DNA of 64,000 nucleotides from positions 3,162,001 to 3,226,000 of the forward strand of contig NZ_AP024850.1 of the NCBI RefSeq assembly GCF_024346675.1, read 5' to 3'. Under the pieces are notes generated by a model. The model did not search any database and had not been told where the DNA came from. It was given only the letters and a program-made list of their open reading frames with translations. The stretch's first letter is position 1; each line of letters begins with the position of its first letter. Of the stretch, positions 12,325 to 20,898 are shown one piece after another. Position numbers and translations under genes: made by a program. This DNA is from Photobacterium sanguinicancri (GTDB taxonomy: Bacteria; Pseudomonadota; Gammaproteobacteria; Enterobacterales; Vibrionaceae).

Positions 12325-12352
12325 ATTATAGAGATTTCGATCACGTTGGCAA
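12325..12352 (-). promoter_or_regulatory. rrn P1-like promoter
   Basis: On the minus strand TTGCCA (-35, 12352-12347), a 16-bp spacer and TATAAT (-10, 12330-12325), followed by a GC-rich discriminator. An A/T-rich stretch just upstream (TTTTTTTGTAATT) looks like an UP element. The gap 12051-12483 holds this promoter, the boxA and the 16S leader; I see no coding gene in it. Confidence 0.85.
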
Positions 12353-12483
12353 GCGTGAATTACAAAAAAATCGAAATTAAATACCAAGCGTTTAAAATAC
12401 AACCAAGAGACTCAAATCTGATTAAATTCGAGCCATCGTTTATTACGTTTCCTTTATATTGTCACAGACTCCCACGATACAAA

Positions 12484-13026
12484 TTATGCCTGTGGGTGCG
12501 ATTCCAACTTAAATTTAATCAATGAGGCTTTAAGGTGTGCCACCTGCTGCAGTAATATTTCCTGCTGTTGGCTACATTGGTTGATAACCTCATTATTATG
12601 TACCGCAATATTTAATACGCTCGAAATACTTGCCGCTTGCTGCTCTATAATAGATAAGGACTGTTGAAGCTGCTCAATTGCATCACTGCTACTTTTTACG
12701 CCATCTATATTAGCATCTGTCGCAGCTGTCGTTTCTGAACAATATTAAGCGCGTCCTGCGAGCTTTGTCCTAAACGTTCAATAATTCCATCTACACTCGC
12801 TGTACTTTCTTGAGTACGAGTTGCTAATTTTCTCACTTCATCGGCAACAACAGCAAAACCACGCCCCTGCTCTCCAGCACGCGCAGCCTCACAATAGCAG
12901 CATTTAATGCAAGTAAGTTAGTCTGCCCCGCTATCCCACCAATTTCAGTAACGACACTTTCAATTTCATTAATGTCTTTATTCAATGCTGTCATCGCTGC
13001 TACAAGCTGATCAATATCTGTAGATA
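12484..13026 (-). pseudogene. methyl-accepting chemotaxis protein, C-terminal remnant
   Basis: Read on the minus strand, this is the cytoplasmic signalling domain of a chemoreceptor. It contains [18 protein letters not shown], then after a frameshift [19 protein letters not shown], and later a coiled-coil tail ending SHPQA and a stop at 12484. Two frameshifts are visible: a TG insertion within the highly conserved [12 protein letters not shown] hairpin (near 12890), and another near 12740, where QK is followed in a different frame by [12 protein letters not shown]. The ligand-binding and membrane parts are missing. The gene breaks at 13026, exactly where the octanucleotide repeat begins. The decay is clear, so it is not functional. 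Compare the intact chemoreceptor at 59068-60669. Confidence 0.88.
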
Positions 13027-13157
13027 GTAGGTAAGTAGGTAAGTAGGTAAGTAGGTAAGTAGGTAAGTAGGTAAGTAGGTAAGTAGGTAAGTAGGTAAGT
13101 AGGTAAGTAGGTAAGTAGGTAAGTAGGTAAGTAGGTAAGTAGGTAAGTAGGTAAGTA
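13027..13157 (-). repeat. octanucleotide tandem repeat (GTAAGTAG), about 16 copies
   Basis: Fifteen perfect GTAAGTAG units occupy 13031-13150, flanked by a partial GTAG before and GTAAGTA after, with no interruption. The unit length is not a multiple of three, so copy changes would shift frame. All frames are open through it and encode TYLPTYLL-type strings, which is an artefact and not a protein. Confidence 0.97.
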
Positions 13158-13175
13158 TTGTACGCCAGATACAAC

Positions 13176-13201
13176 AAAGCCCCAACCGAAGTTGAGGCTT
13201 T
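13176..13201 (-). terminator. intrinsic terminator of tRNA-Leu
   Basis: On the minus strand AAAGCCTCAAC pairs with GTTGGGGCTTT around TTCG (one G-T), 12 nt past the tRNA. Confidence 0.8.
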
Positions 13202-13212
13202 ATCATTTTATC

Positions 13213-13297
13213 TGGTGCCCGAGGACGGACTTGAACCGTCACGCTCGAAAGCAACGGATTTTGAATCCGTCGTGTATACCAATTTCACCACTCGGGC
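13213..13297 (-). tRNA. tRNA-Leu(CAA)
   Basis: 85 nt with CCA and a long variable arm. Acceptor GCCCGAG/CTCGGGC, anticodon loop TTCAAAA, T loop TTCAAGT. It is a single-gene transcript with its own promoter and terminator. Confidence 0.96.
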
Positions 13298-13308
13298 AGA
13301 TGCAGCTC

Positions 13309-13336
13309 ATTATACGTATGCACTAAACCGACGCAA
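13309..13336 (-). promoter_or_regulatory. promoter of tRNA-Leu
   Basis: TTGCGT (13336-13331), 16-bp spacer and TATAAT (13314-13309) on the minus strand, ending 11 bp before the mature tRNA. Confidence 0.75.
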
Positions 13337-13465
13337 GCCTTTATTTACAAAAAACAGCATCAAACAGACCAACAGATGAATAAGCAACCAAAGCGAAACA
13401 ATAACAACCACAAATCCTTTTATTATTTTGATTTTAAAGCATATGCTGATTAGTCATGATTGCGA

Positions 13466-14461
13466 TTACCGTGGCAATACACTGCAACGAGAGATCAGTT
13501 TAGGTAAAAAGTGGCGGTCTATATCTGTCTCAGTTTTTTTGAGTTGATGATTCAATACAGCAACCGCTGTACGTGCCATATCGCTAATTGGGAAATGAAC
13601 CGCTGTCACTGTTGGATAAAAGCTGGCACAAAGGTACACACTGTCAAAGCTCGTGACAGATAACTGTTCAGGAACTGCGATCTTGTGCTGATGAAAGAAC
13701 TGTAATGCCCCACTCATCATCTCTTCACTGCACGAGAATAAAGCATCCATATCATCATGTTGCTGATAAAGGTTCAGTGCTGCTTGATAACCACTTTCTC
13801 GACCATAGTTTCCCTCACTCGTAAGCGATGATTCAAAAGGGATCCCTGCGGCTTGCAGTGCATTCTTATAACCTTGAAAACGTTGTTTACTTGTTTCTCT
13901 ATTTAGGTCACCAGAGATACACGCAATTTTCCGGTGCCCTTGTTGAATTAAATGCCCTACCGCTAATTGAGCGGCAAGAGTATGATCGAAGGTAATGCAA
14001 CGGTCTTCAAGTCCTTCCACGAAACGATCAAGTAACACAAATGGTGTAGGTAGCTTGGCTAACTCTCGTAATTCATCATCACTTAAATAGCGGCTATGTA
14101 GAATATAACCATCACATCGCAGGTCATGAAAACGTTGGATAGCTTCTCGCTCGCCTTCTGCATTATGGTGACCTTGGGCTGTGATCAAAAATTTATTATG
14201 GCAGTCTAATTCAGACTGCACTTGATCCATCATTTCGCCAAAGAAGCCCCCAGTATAATAAGTGACTAATAACCCAACCATATTCGATGAAGCTGTCGCC
14301 AACGAACGTGCAATCGCGCTAGGCCTATAATTAAGCTCTGCCATTGCTTGCTCGACTTTACGCTTAGTATCAGCGCGAAACTTTCCTTCACCATTAATAA
14401 TGCGCGATACCGTGGATCGATTCACTCCAGCCAGTAATGCAACATCTTTGATTCTTGCCAT
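13466..14461 (-). CDS. LacI-family transcriptional regulator of the chb operon
   Basis: 331 residues. The N-terminal helix-turn-helix is IKDVALLAGVNRSTVSRI, followed by a hinge helix near residues 48-57 (YRPSAIARSLAT) and a periplasmic-binding-protein-like sensor domain (about 60-330). Family knowledge: such proteins bind palindromic operators and release DNA, or bind it, upon binding a sugar. It lies 98 bp after chbG on the same strand, at the end of the PTS operon. A perfect LacI-type palindrome sits upstream of chbB. Together these suggest that it controls this operon in response to a chitosan- or cellobiose-derived sugar. It replaces the AraC-type ChbR of E. coli. The ligand is inferred. 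The ribosome site (AAAGGA, 11 bp from the ATG) is weakly spaced. Confidence 0.9.
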   Translation of the reverse strand: MARIKDVALLAGVNRSTVSRIINGEGKFRADTKRKVEQAMAELNYRPSAIARSLATASSNMVGLLVTYYTGGFFGEMMDQVQSELDCHNKFLITAQGHHNAEGEREAIQRFHDLRCDGYILHSRYLSDDELRELAKLPTPFVLLDRFVEGLEDRCITFDHTLAAQLAVGHLIQQGHRKIACISGDLNRETSKQRFQGYKNALQAAGIPFESSLTSEGNYGRESGYQAALNLYQQHDDMDALFSCSEEMMSGALQFFHQHKIAVPEQLSVTSFDSVYLCASFYPTVTAVHFPISDMARTAVAVLNHQLKKTETDIDRHFLPKLISRCSVLPR

Positions 14462-14559
14462 TCAGGCTTCATTCCTTTGTTATTAGCTGTGATTAATGAG
14501 AGAAATAGTGCTCTCTACCGATACGAACTTCAATAAACAAGCAACTTCACTCTCTCATT

Positions 14560-15294
14560 TCATGAAAAAACAGCATAGTCACACAATGTAATATCTCGAT
14601 TAGCTAATTGTTCAAGTAAATAAGGATCCGTCAACACGGCTAATTCTTTCGCTCTTGGCATCGTATAGCCGCTGCATTCCAATAGCGGTTGATCAACATA
14701 GGCGGGATGACACATGATTTCTAATACATCACACAACCCTTGTTGTTGATCGATAACACTTAGCAAGCTATCGATGCTCACGGCCGTATCGTAGAACTGA
14801 TTACAAAATGCATAATGGCACCCCTTCACCTGCTCACTATCCGTAACACCGCGTACGACGAGTTGATGCGATGACGCTATCTCTTTTACCACAGGTAAGA
14901 TTTGAGGATGAAAGTGCGCATGATGATGGCTATCTAAATGGCTTAAGGGGATCCCCAATGCCTGAAATGCGCAGATTTGAGCTTCAATTTCATCTGCGAT
15001 TTCCATCGCATCAAAATCCATATATCGAGCAATGTACTCTTTCGACCAACAATCCCCTCGAGGATCCACTAACGTTTTTCCAGAAGTTAAAGGCTTCCCT
15101 GTCGTGAAACGCAAGTGCAAGCCAACTTTCAATGACGGAGACTGCGCTAATAAATTCAGCGCATGTTGCTCGGCAGGCATGCCGACCATCAAGGTAGTAG
15201 AACGCACTACACCATGTAAGCACGCATCTAAAGTGCCAAGGTTAACACCTTTCGTTAATCCAAAATCATCAGCATTGAATATCAGTTTCATCAT
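14560..15294 (-). CDS. chbG: chitooligosaccharide deacetylase ChbG (YdjC family)
   Basis: About 244 residues. The YdjC/ChbG signature FNADDFGLTKGVN at the N-terminus and HLDSHHHAHFHPQ in the middle supply the metal-binding Asp and His residues. CHPAYVD near the C-terminus is also conserved. In E. coli ChbG removes one acetyl group from chitobiose-6-P or chitotriose-6-P, which makes the inducer and a substrate for the GH4 enzyme. Two adjacent ATGs (15294 and 15291) follow AAAGGA; the second has the better spacing (6 nt), so translation may begin there. The gene lies about 80 bp after chbF in the PTS operon. Confidence 0.92.
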   Translation of the reverse strand: MMKLIFNADDFGLTKGVNLGTLDACLHGVVRSTTLMVGMPAEQHALNLLAQSPSLKVGLHLRFTTGKPLTSGKTLVDPRGDCWSKEYIARYMDFDAMEIADEIEAQICAFQALGIPLSHLDSHHHAHFHPQILPVVKEIASSHQLVVRGVTDSEQVKGCHYAFCNQFYDTAVSIDSLLSVIDQQQGLCDVLEIMCHPAYVDQPLLECSGYTMPRAKELAVLTDPYLLEQLANRDITLCDYAVFS

Positions 15295-15373
15295 TAGTCC
15301 TTTTACACGAAACACCACTAAACGCTCTAACCTTGCCCCCGAAGAAAGCAAGGTTAGCGACCGCCATTACACC

Positions 15374-16684
15374 CTAACTAAATTGCGGTAGATAATCATG
15401 GTTGGTCCGCAAGATATCATCCAAAATAGCTTTGGCTTTATTAATATCTGGCACTAATGGGTTATTCGTTAATGCCATCAAGGCTTTATCATAATCACCA
15501 TGTACAGCAGCTTCGACTGTCAGCTGTTCATACGCTTTAACCTGATGAATCAAACCCGTTACATTGGGGCTCAATGCCCCTACGACTAATGGTCGAGCCC
15601 CCGCACTACCAACAACGGCGCTGCACTCTATAACAACATCATCAGGTAAAAAATTTAATGTGCCATTGTTGCGTACATTAACGACATTGATTGTATTTCG
15701 ATTGTTGTACAAGGCATCAACTAAATTTAATGAAGCATCGGAATAGTAAGCCCCACCACGCTCTTCAAGTAAGGCCGGCTTCTCATCAAGCGTAACATCT
15801 TTATAAAGTTCAAATAACGCTTGCTCAGTTGCCATTACCTGTTCTGCGCGTGTGCCTTCTTTGGCCGCACTTTCCTTCTCATCCGCGAGCATGGCTTCGG
15901 TCTGATAAAAATAGCGATGATATGGGCATGGAATTGCACCTAACGCTTTCAGAAAAGCGGGATCCCAAGGTTCTTCAAATATATTTTTCATACTGAAGTT
16001 GGCACCATCCCCGACTTTCTCGAGTACCTGCGCTGTAATATTCTCACCATTAAGCCAGGCGCGATGCGCCCACAATAAGTGATTTAATCCAGCACATTCC
16101 AACGTGAGATCTTCTGGCTGACAAGCCATCATGTCTGCAATCATCATGCTCATTGAGACAGGAACATTACATAAGCCAATCGTTTTGACTTTAGTATATT
16201 TCTGCACAGCTTCAGTGACTAAGCCCGCTGGGTTGGTAAAGTTAAGCATCCAAGCATTGGGGGCTAATGCTTCAATGTCTTTACATACGTCGAGAATGAC
16301 AGGGATAGTGCGCAAGGCTTTAGCAAAGCCACCTGGGCCTGTGGTTTCCTGTCCAATAACATCATACTTAAGTGGAATACGCTCGTCGTTCGCACGAGCT
16401 TGTAATCCACCAACTCTAAACTGAGTCATCACAAAATCAGCATCCGCGATTGCTTTACGGCGATCCAACGATGCTTGAATAACAATATCAGCCCCGTGTT
16501 TGGCAACCATTCGCTTCGCTAAGGCGGCAATAATCTCAAGTTTCTCTTGCCCGGCTTCAACATCCACAAAATGGATTTCTTTAACGGGCAAATACGCTAA
16601 GCGCTTTAAAACCCCTTCAACCAATTCAGGGGTATAACTGCTGCCGCCCCCAATAATGGCTAACTTTAATGCCCCTCTAGCCAT
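15374..16684 (-). CDS. chbF: 6-phospho-beta-glucosidase, GH4 (NAD-dependent)
   Basis: 436 residues when begun at the ATG at 16684, which has AAGGAG 8 nt upstream; the frame extends further back but without a ribosome site. GH4 enzymes use NAD+ and a divalent metal to cleave phosphorylated disaccharides by an oxidation-elimination route. Visible: the Rossmann motif IIGGGSSYTPELVEG at the N-terminus, LCNVPVS with the metal-binding Cys, and GLNHLLW with the metal-binding His. Here it would hydrolyse phosphorylated cellobiose or (deacetylated) chitobiose brought in by the neighbouring PTS. The start overlaps the end of chbA by 8 bp, indicating translational coupling. Confidence 0.95.
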   Translation of the reverse strand: MARGALKLAIIGGGSSYTPELVEGVLKRLAYLPVKEIHFVDVEAGQEKLEIIAALAKRMVAKHGADIVIQASLDRRKAIADADFVMTQFRVGGLQARANDERIPLKYDVIGQETTGPGGFAKALRTIPVILDVCKDIEALAPNAWMLNFTNPAGLVTEAVQKYTKVKTIGLCNVPVSMSMMIADMMACQPEDLTLECAGLNHLLWAHRAWLNGENITAQVLEKVGDGANFSMKNIFEEPWDPAFLKALGAIPCPYHRYFYQTEAMLADEKESAAKEGTRAEQVMATEQALFELYKDVTLDEKPALLEERGGAYYSDASLNLVDALYNNRNTINVVNVRNNGTLNFLPDDVVIECSAVVGSAGARPLVVGALSPNVTGLIHQVKAYEQLTVEAAVHGDYDKALMALTNNPLVPDINKAKAILDDILRTNHDYLPQFS

Positions 16685-17006
16685 GATGAACTCCTTGTTC
16701 TGTTTGACGAAGTTCATGCAATACAACCAACTCGGTGGCGAGTTCATGGGCAAGGATCGTTGTCATTAAATGATCCTGAGCATGCACCATCACCAAGGTC
16801 ATTTTCACTTTACCCTCACCTTCATCGGCTTCTATTAGCTGGGTCTGCGTTAAATGAGCTCTATTCAAACAAGCCTTCGCTTGCGTTAAACAACTTTTCG
16901 CTTCATCAATCTGCATCTTCTTTGCATACGCTAATGCTTCAAAGCATAAACTTCTGGCTTCACCTGCATTAACAATGATGTCCATGACTACCGCTTCTTG
17001 ATCCAT
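16677..17006 (-). CDS. chbA: PTS lactose/cellobiose-family EIIA component
   Basis: 109 residues, the usual length for this trimeric helical EIIA. The motif VHAQDHLM carries the phospho-accepting His75, which takes phosphate from HPr and passes it to EIIB. GGAGAG lies 6 nt before the ATG. It is placed between EIIC and the GH4 gene and overlaps the latter by 8 bp. Cytoplasmic. Confidence 0.95.
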   Translation of the reverse strand: MDQEAVVMDIIVNAGEARSLCFEALAYAKKMQIDEAKSCLTQAKACLNRAHLTQTQLIEADEGEGKVKMTLVMVHAQDHLMTTILAHELATELVVLHELRQTEQGVHHG

Positions 17007-17069
17007 TTCGTTCTCTCCCGAAACCTATTTTCATTGAGGAGGCATGTATATACCTCCTCATCATGCATA

Positions 17070-18404
17070 TTAAGCAGTGGCTCCCTCACCCGCAGGCGTT
17101 GCCGATTTATCGCTGCTTTTTTCAATTTTGCTTTCTTCTTCCACTAATTGCTTTTCAAACATTTTGAAGAAAGGCAGATAAATAAAGATATCCATAATAA
17201 GTAACCCAATGACTAACAAGACTGGCGATAATGTCCATCCGGTTCCCCAAGATGCCCCCAATAATGCAGGTGCAGTCCAAGCCGTTTGTGAAACCGCCAT
17301 ACCAACAATACCGGTATGAACAGCGGTATAAGCAATAATGGCGTTAATCACAGGAGCAAAAATAAATGGAATAAACATGGTCGGGTTTAAGACTAATGGG
17401 CTCCCGAAAATAACGGGCTCATTAATTTGGAAGAAGCCAGGTACAACACTCATTCTACCTAAGCTACGAAGATGAATGGATTTACTAAACACCATTAAAA
17501 TCACCAAGGCTAACGTTGCACCAGAGCCACCAATGAAGATATAAAAATCCCAAAATGGCTGAGTAAACACATTTGGAATTGGCTCTCCTGCTAAAAATGC
17601 TTCTTGGTTTGCACCTATATTAGTCAAGAAGATAGGTGACAACAGACCTACCACAATGGCCGCGCCATGAATACCAGCAAACCACAACAACTGGCACAAT
17701 AATAAAGCGCCAATAATTGCAGGCAGTGAATTAGAAGCACTAACTAATGGGCGGAACATTTCAAGCACCAGATCAGGAATTAGCATCTCGTATTGCGATT
17801 GAAAAAATAGGCTTAATGGATAAACCGTCAAAAAGACAAACAACACTGGGATCAGTATTTCAAATGACCGAGCAATAGCTGGCGGTACTTGCTCTGGCAA
17901 TCGGATAGTCACATTGTATTTGTTCAAAATGCGAATCAATTCAACCGAGAAGAACGCACTGATCACTGACGTAAATATCCCAGTACCTGATAAATGACTC
18001 GTCGACAAAGCACCGTCAGCAACCGGTGCTGATGCCACTAAAAAAGTCATTAAAGATAACGATGCGCTCGTAATACCATCCATATTATAGGCTCGAGCGA
18101 GGCTATAGCCGATCCCCATCGACACAAAAATAGCCATCAACCCCATTGTCATTTCGTAGGGCAACATAATATTGTCAAAATTTGCAGCAGCAAAATCTAA
18201 CCATGCGCGGCCAAAAGTATTCTGCGTATCTTCAGCAAAAGGAGGAAACGCAAATACCAGCATGAAACTACCAACAATAATAAATGGCATAGCAACAATA
18301 AAACCATCACGCATGGCACGTATATGTTTTTGGTTACCCACCGTCACTGCAATTGGCGCTATCTTCCCTTCAACAATTTTAATTATTGAATCATAGAGCT
18401 TCAT
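17070..18404 (-). CDS. chbC: PTS lactose/cellobiose-family EIIC permease
   Basis: 444 residues from the ATG at 18404 (AAGGA 8 nt upstream). A multi-span inner-membrane permease of the PTS EIIC cellobiose type. The N-terminal RAMRDGFIVAMPFIIVGS and the hydrophilic-loop motif FFQINEPVIFGSPLVLNP, typical of the sugar-binding region, are intact. It imports the disaccharide while EIIB phosphorylates it. The 38-residue tail is charged and low in complexity (Glu, Ser, Lys, Ala). The gap to chbB is about 107 bp with no terminator seen. Confidence 0.94.
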   Translation of the reverse strand: MKLYDSIIKIVEGKIAPIAVTVGNQKHIRAMRDGFIVAMPFIIVGSFMLVFAFPPFAEDTQNTFGRAWLDFAAANFDNIMLPYEMTMGLMAIFVSMGIGYSLARAYNMDGITSASLSLMTFLVASAPVADGALSTSHLSGTGIFTSVISAFFSVELIRILNKYNVTIRLPEQVPPAIARSFEILIPVLFVFLTVYPLSLFFQSQYEMLIPDLVLEMFRPLVSASNSLPAIIGALLLCQLLWFAGIHGAAIVVGLLSPIFLTNIGANQEAFLAGEPIPNVFTQPFWDFYIFIGGSGATLALVILMVFSKSIHLRSLGRMSVVPGFFQINEPVIFGSPLVLNPTMFIPFIFAPVINAIIAYTAVHTGIVGMAVSQTAWTAPALLGASWGTGWTLSPVLLVIGLLIMDIFIYLPFFKMFEKQLVEEESKIEKSSDKSATPAGEGATA

Positions 18405-18511
18405 AACATGAATCCTTTTTTGAATATGAAACATCCCACCCCACATAAATAAATGCAGAGTAAATATATTTAAAATAAACCGCTAAGTTAATTTAGCGGC
18501 TATAAATTGAA

Positions 18512-18826
18512 TTAAGCTGTTGCAGGCAACAAAGATAGCGCCAATGCTAACGTCTCATCACCTTTCATCATTCCATACATTTGAGGGGGAATTGGCGCGA
18601 CTGTCTTATTGTAGCTATCTGCTATCTTCTGAAGTTCTTCTTGTTGAAATCGAACTTGCGGGCCAAGAAGGCAAACGTCAAACTCTTGTATTAATTCATT
18701 AAAGTTAGTCACAGCATGTGCTTCAATCAAGCAAGTGATACCTTGCCTCTCTGCTGTCTGCTGCATTTTCTTTACCAGCATACTGGTCGACATCCCGGCA
18801 CTACAACATAATAAAATCTTTTTCAT
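18512..18826 (-). CDS. chbB: PTS lactose/cellobiose-family EIIB component
   Basis: 104 residues from the ATG at 18826 (AAGGAG 6 nt upstream). The phosphocysteine loop is LLCCSAGMSTS; Cys8 aligns with the phosphorylated Cys10 of E. coli ChbB. It receives phosphate from ChbA and passes it to the sugar in ChbC. As the first gene of chbBCAFG it lies directly under the palindromic operator. The order B-C-A-F-G with a downstream LacI gene is the usual Vibrionaceae arrangement. Confidence 0.95.
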   Translation of the reverse strand: MKKILLCCSAGMSTSMLVKKMQQTAERQGITCLIEAHAVTNFNELIQEFDVCLLGPQVRFQQEELQKIADSYNKTVAPIPPQMYGMMKGDETLALALSLLPATA

Positions 18827-19256
18827 TTCATGCTCCTTGCTTATGTTATTCACGCTATTTCAATGATGTGTAAATTGTATACAATGAAAAACAAACTTAA
18901 AAGCGCAACCGGTTGCGTTAATGGTGAGAGAGATCGAATTTCAATTATTTAATAATGCAAAATTTTACATATGGATATTATTCATCATTTATTTAATTTA
19001 AAAAAACAAATAAACAACAATATCTGTCAGGATAAAACCTGATGATGTGAAACGTCTTCTTAGATGGTTTAGCCTTCCGTAGTTAATATTTTACCTGCAT
19101 AATATCAGTCAGTTACACGCAAACTTTTATTAAAAGCAACAATCCTTGTCTATTTCAGAAAAAACAAATAGTTGATAGACTGCCCTCAAAGAGTGTGACG
19201 TCACCACAATTGAAGCATCACGCGGTGAACTAGTAGATGGAATTATCGGAGTTATC
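18827..19256. other. divergent regulatory region between chbB and the RDD gene
   Basis: 430 bp, A/T-rich. It holds the chb operator (18904-18917), the chb promoter (a TATACAAT-like -10 near 18880 on the minus strand, -35 not clear) and the upstream region of the RDD gene. No further coding sequence or RNA gene was recognised. Confidence 0.6.
18904..18917. promoter_or_regulatory. LacI-family operator upstream of chbB
   Basis: CGCAACCGGTTGCG is a perfect 14-bp palindrome with the central CG typical of LacI/GalR operators. It is centred 84 bp before the chbB start codon. It is the obvious target for the regulator at 13466-14461. Confidence 0.75.
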
Positions 19257-19748
19257 ATGAAAAAAAAGCAGCAAAATGTACAACCTTCTAAAGAGTACGC
19301 CACTCTACTTCGACGATTAGGTGCGTGGTTTTATGACGTATTGATCGTTGCCGCTGTGCTGATGCTCGCTGGCGGTATTGCGATGGCTCTCATTGCAGGT
19401 TTACTGCAACTTGGCATATTAGATATTAGTGGGTATGAAGATGCGAGTGCTTATCTTGGGAAGCACCCAGTCGCAGGCATGCTGTATTCAGGTTACTTAG
19501 CGGCTGTCGTTATTGCTTTCTATGCTTTCTTTTGGTGTAAAGCAGGACAAACCTTAGGAATGCGTGCATGGAAACTGCGCTTACAAAATAGCGATGGATC
19601 TAATATTCGCCTAACACAAGCTTTCATTCGGATGGCAACGTCTGCCTTTGGCTTGGGTAATTTTATTGCTCTGTTTAGTAAAAAGAAGCAATCATTTCAA
19701 GATATTATGGCTGAGTGTGAAATGATCATCACACCCAAGGTCCGTTGA
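19257..19748 (+). CDS. RDD-family membrane protein
   Basis: 163 residues. The RDD signature is LLRRLGAWFYDVLIVAA near residues 21-37, where Arg and Asp sit at the membrane edge. Three hydrophobic helices follow at about 29-55, 77-95 and 115-135. GQTLGMRAWKLRLQ is the second conserved RDD block. The N-terminal 20 residues are polar and Lys-rich. GGAG lies 5 nt before the ATG. It is convergent with lptFG across a bidirectional terminator. The function of this RDD branch is not established; some members transport ions or bind partners in the membrane. Confidence 0.85.
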   Translation: MKKKQQNVQPSKEYATLLRRLGAWFYDVLIVAAVLMLAGGIAMALIAGLLQLGILDISGYEDASAYLGKHPVAGMLYSGYLAAVVIAFYAFFWCKAGQTLGMRAWKLRLQNSDGSNIRLTQAFIRMATSAFGLGNFIALFSKKKQSFQDIMAECEMIITPKVR

Positions 19749-19766
19749 TCCTGTTTCATTTGATAC

Positions 19767-19793
19767 AAAAAAGGAGCACTAGGCTCCTTTTTA
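19767..19793. terminator. bidirectional terminator between the RDD gene and lptG
   Basis: AAAAAGGAGC and GCTCCTTTTT flank a short loop; the A- and T-runs let it work for both converging genes. Confidence 0.8.
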
Positions 19794-19827
19794 ATCATCA
19801 CGTTACAAGTTTTACGCTGCTAACTAA

Positions 19828-20898
19828 CTACAATTTACGCCGCAGTAAGTAGATAGTGATCAGTAAGAACACGACACTAGGCCCTATCGCACCAATGATC
19901 GGCGGTAAGCTATACACTAGGCTCATAGGCCCAAATACTTCGTTTGAAATATAGAAAGCAAAACCAAAAATAACGCCGGATAAGACCCTTACTCCCATCG
20001 TAACTGAACGTAATGGACCAAAGACAAATGACAGCGCAAGTAGCATCATTACTGCGATAGTTACCGGTTGTAAGGCTTTACGCCAAAACGCCAACTCATA
20101 CCGCGAGGCATCTTGCTTCGACTCTCTCAAGTAAGAGACATAATCATATACCCCAGACAAAGCCAGCTCTTCCGGTTTTACTGTCACAACGGCTAATTTA
20201 TCGGGTGACAAGACAGTATCCCAAATCTGAGTGTCAGCATGTGTATTTATTTGACGATCTTCGCTAAAGGTTGTCTCAGTTACATCGCGTAACTGCCAGC
20301 CTTCATCAGTCAAGTATTGCGCAGAGCTGGCATAAATAGATTTTTGAAGTTTATCATTATCGTCAAATTCCCAAATGTTAACGCTTTCTAAGCCCTGCTT
20401 CTCTTTAACGCGACCAATGTAAATAAAATCATTGTTATCTTTTGCCCAGACTCCGCTTTGCACCGACAACATGCTGCCGCCAGACGTCCAAATCGTACGG
20501 AGTTCACGCGCCATTTTCTGCGCTTGCGGTGACCCCCATTGCCCTAACGCCATGATAATCAACATCAAAGGCACTGCGGTTTTCAAAACGGATAATCCAA
20601 TATCTAATTTTGAAAAACCAGCCGCTTGCATAACCACCAGCTCAGAGCTTGATGCCAGCATTCCCAAGCCAATCAATGCTCCCAGCAACACTGCCATAGG
20701 GAAAAACATTTCAATATCACGTGGCAAACTTAAGCCAACAAATGCTAATGCTTTCCATAAATCATAAGTTCCTTCGCCGACTTTTCTTAACTGCTCAACG
20801 TACTTGATGATTGCCGATAGCCCCACCAAAGTTGCCAGCGTCAACGAAGTCGTCGCAATGATGGTACGGCCGATGTACCAGTCAAGGATCTTAAACAT
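19828..20898 (-). CDS. lptG: LPS export ABC transporter permease LptG
   Basis: 356 residues from ATG 20898, with GGAGA 7 nt upstream; an in-frame GTG lies two codons earlier. YjgP/YjgQ fold: membrane helices at the N-terminus (two to three within the first ~120 residues) and three at the C-terminus, with a periplasmic beta-jellyroll (about 130-260) between. With LptF and the LptB ATPase it extracts lipopolysaccharide from the inner membrane into the Lpt bridge. SSELVVMQAAGFS is the conserved coupling helix. Its start overlaps the end of lptF by 8 bp. Confidence 0.96.
   Translation of the reverse strand: MFKILDWYIGRTIIATTSLTLATLVGLSAIIKYVEQLRKVGEGTYDLWKALAFVGLSLPRDIEMFFPMAVLLGALIGLGMLASSSELVVMQAAGFSKLDIGLSVLKTAVPLMLIIMALGQWGSPQAQKMARELRTIWTSGGSMLSVQSGVWAKDNNDFIYIGRVKEKQGLESVNIWEFDDNDKLQKSIYASSAQYLTDEGWQLRDVTETTFSEDRQINTHADTQIWDTVLSPDKLAVVTVKPEELALSGVYDYVSYLRESKQDASRYELAFWRKALQPVTIAVMMLLALSFVFGPLRSVTMGVRVLSGVIFGFAFYISNEVFGPMSLVYSLPPIIGAIGPSVVFLLITIYLLRRKL

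Noticed and set aside
13027..13157. CRISPR array
   Set aside because: Units are 8 bp with no spacers; it is a simple tandem repeat.
12833..13254. Two ORFs translated as long TYLPTYLL repeats
   Set aside because: The 8-bp repeat has no stop in any frame, so these are artefacts; one is joined to the chemoreceptor remnant by chance.
16760..16972. Plus-strand ORF in the PTS operon
   Set aside because: Shadow of chbA; no ribosome site or family.
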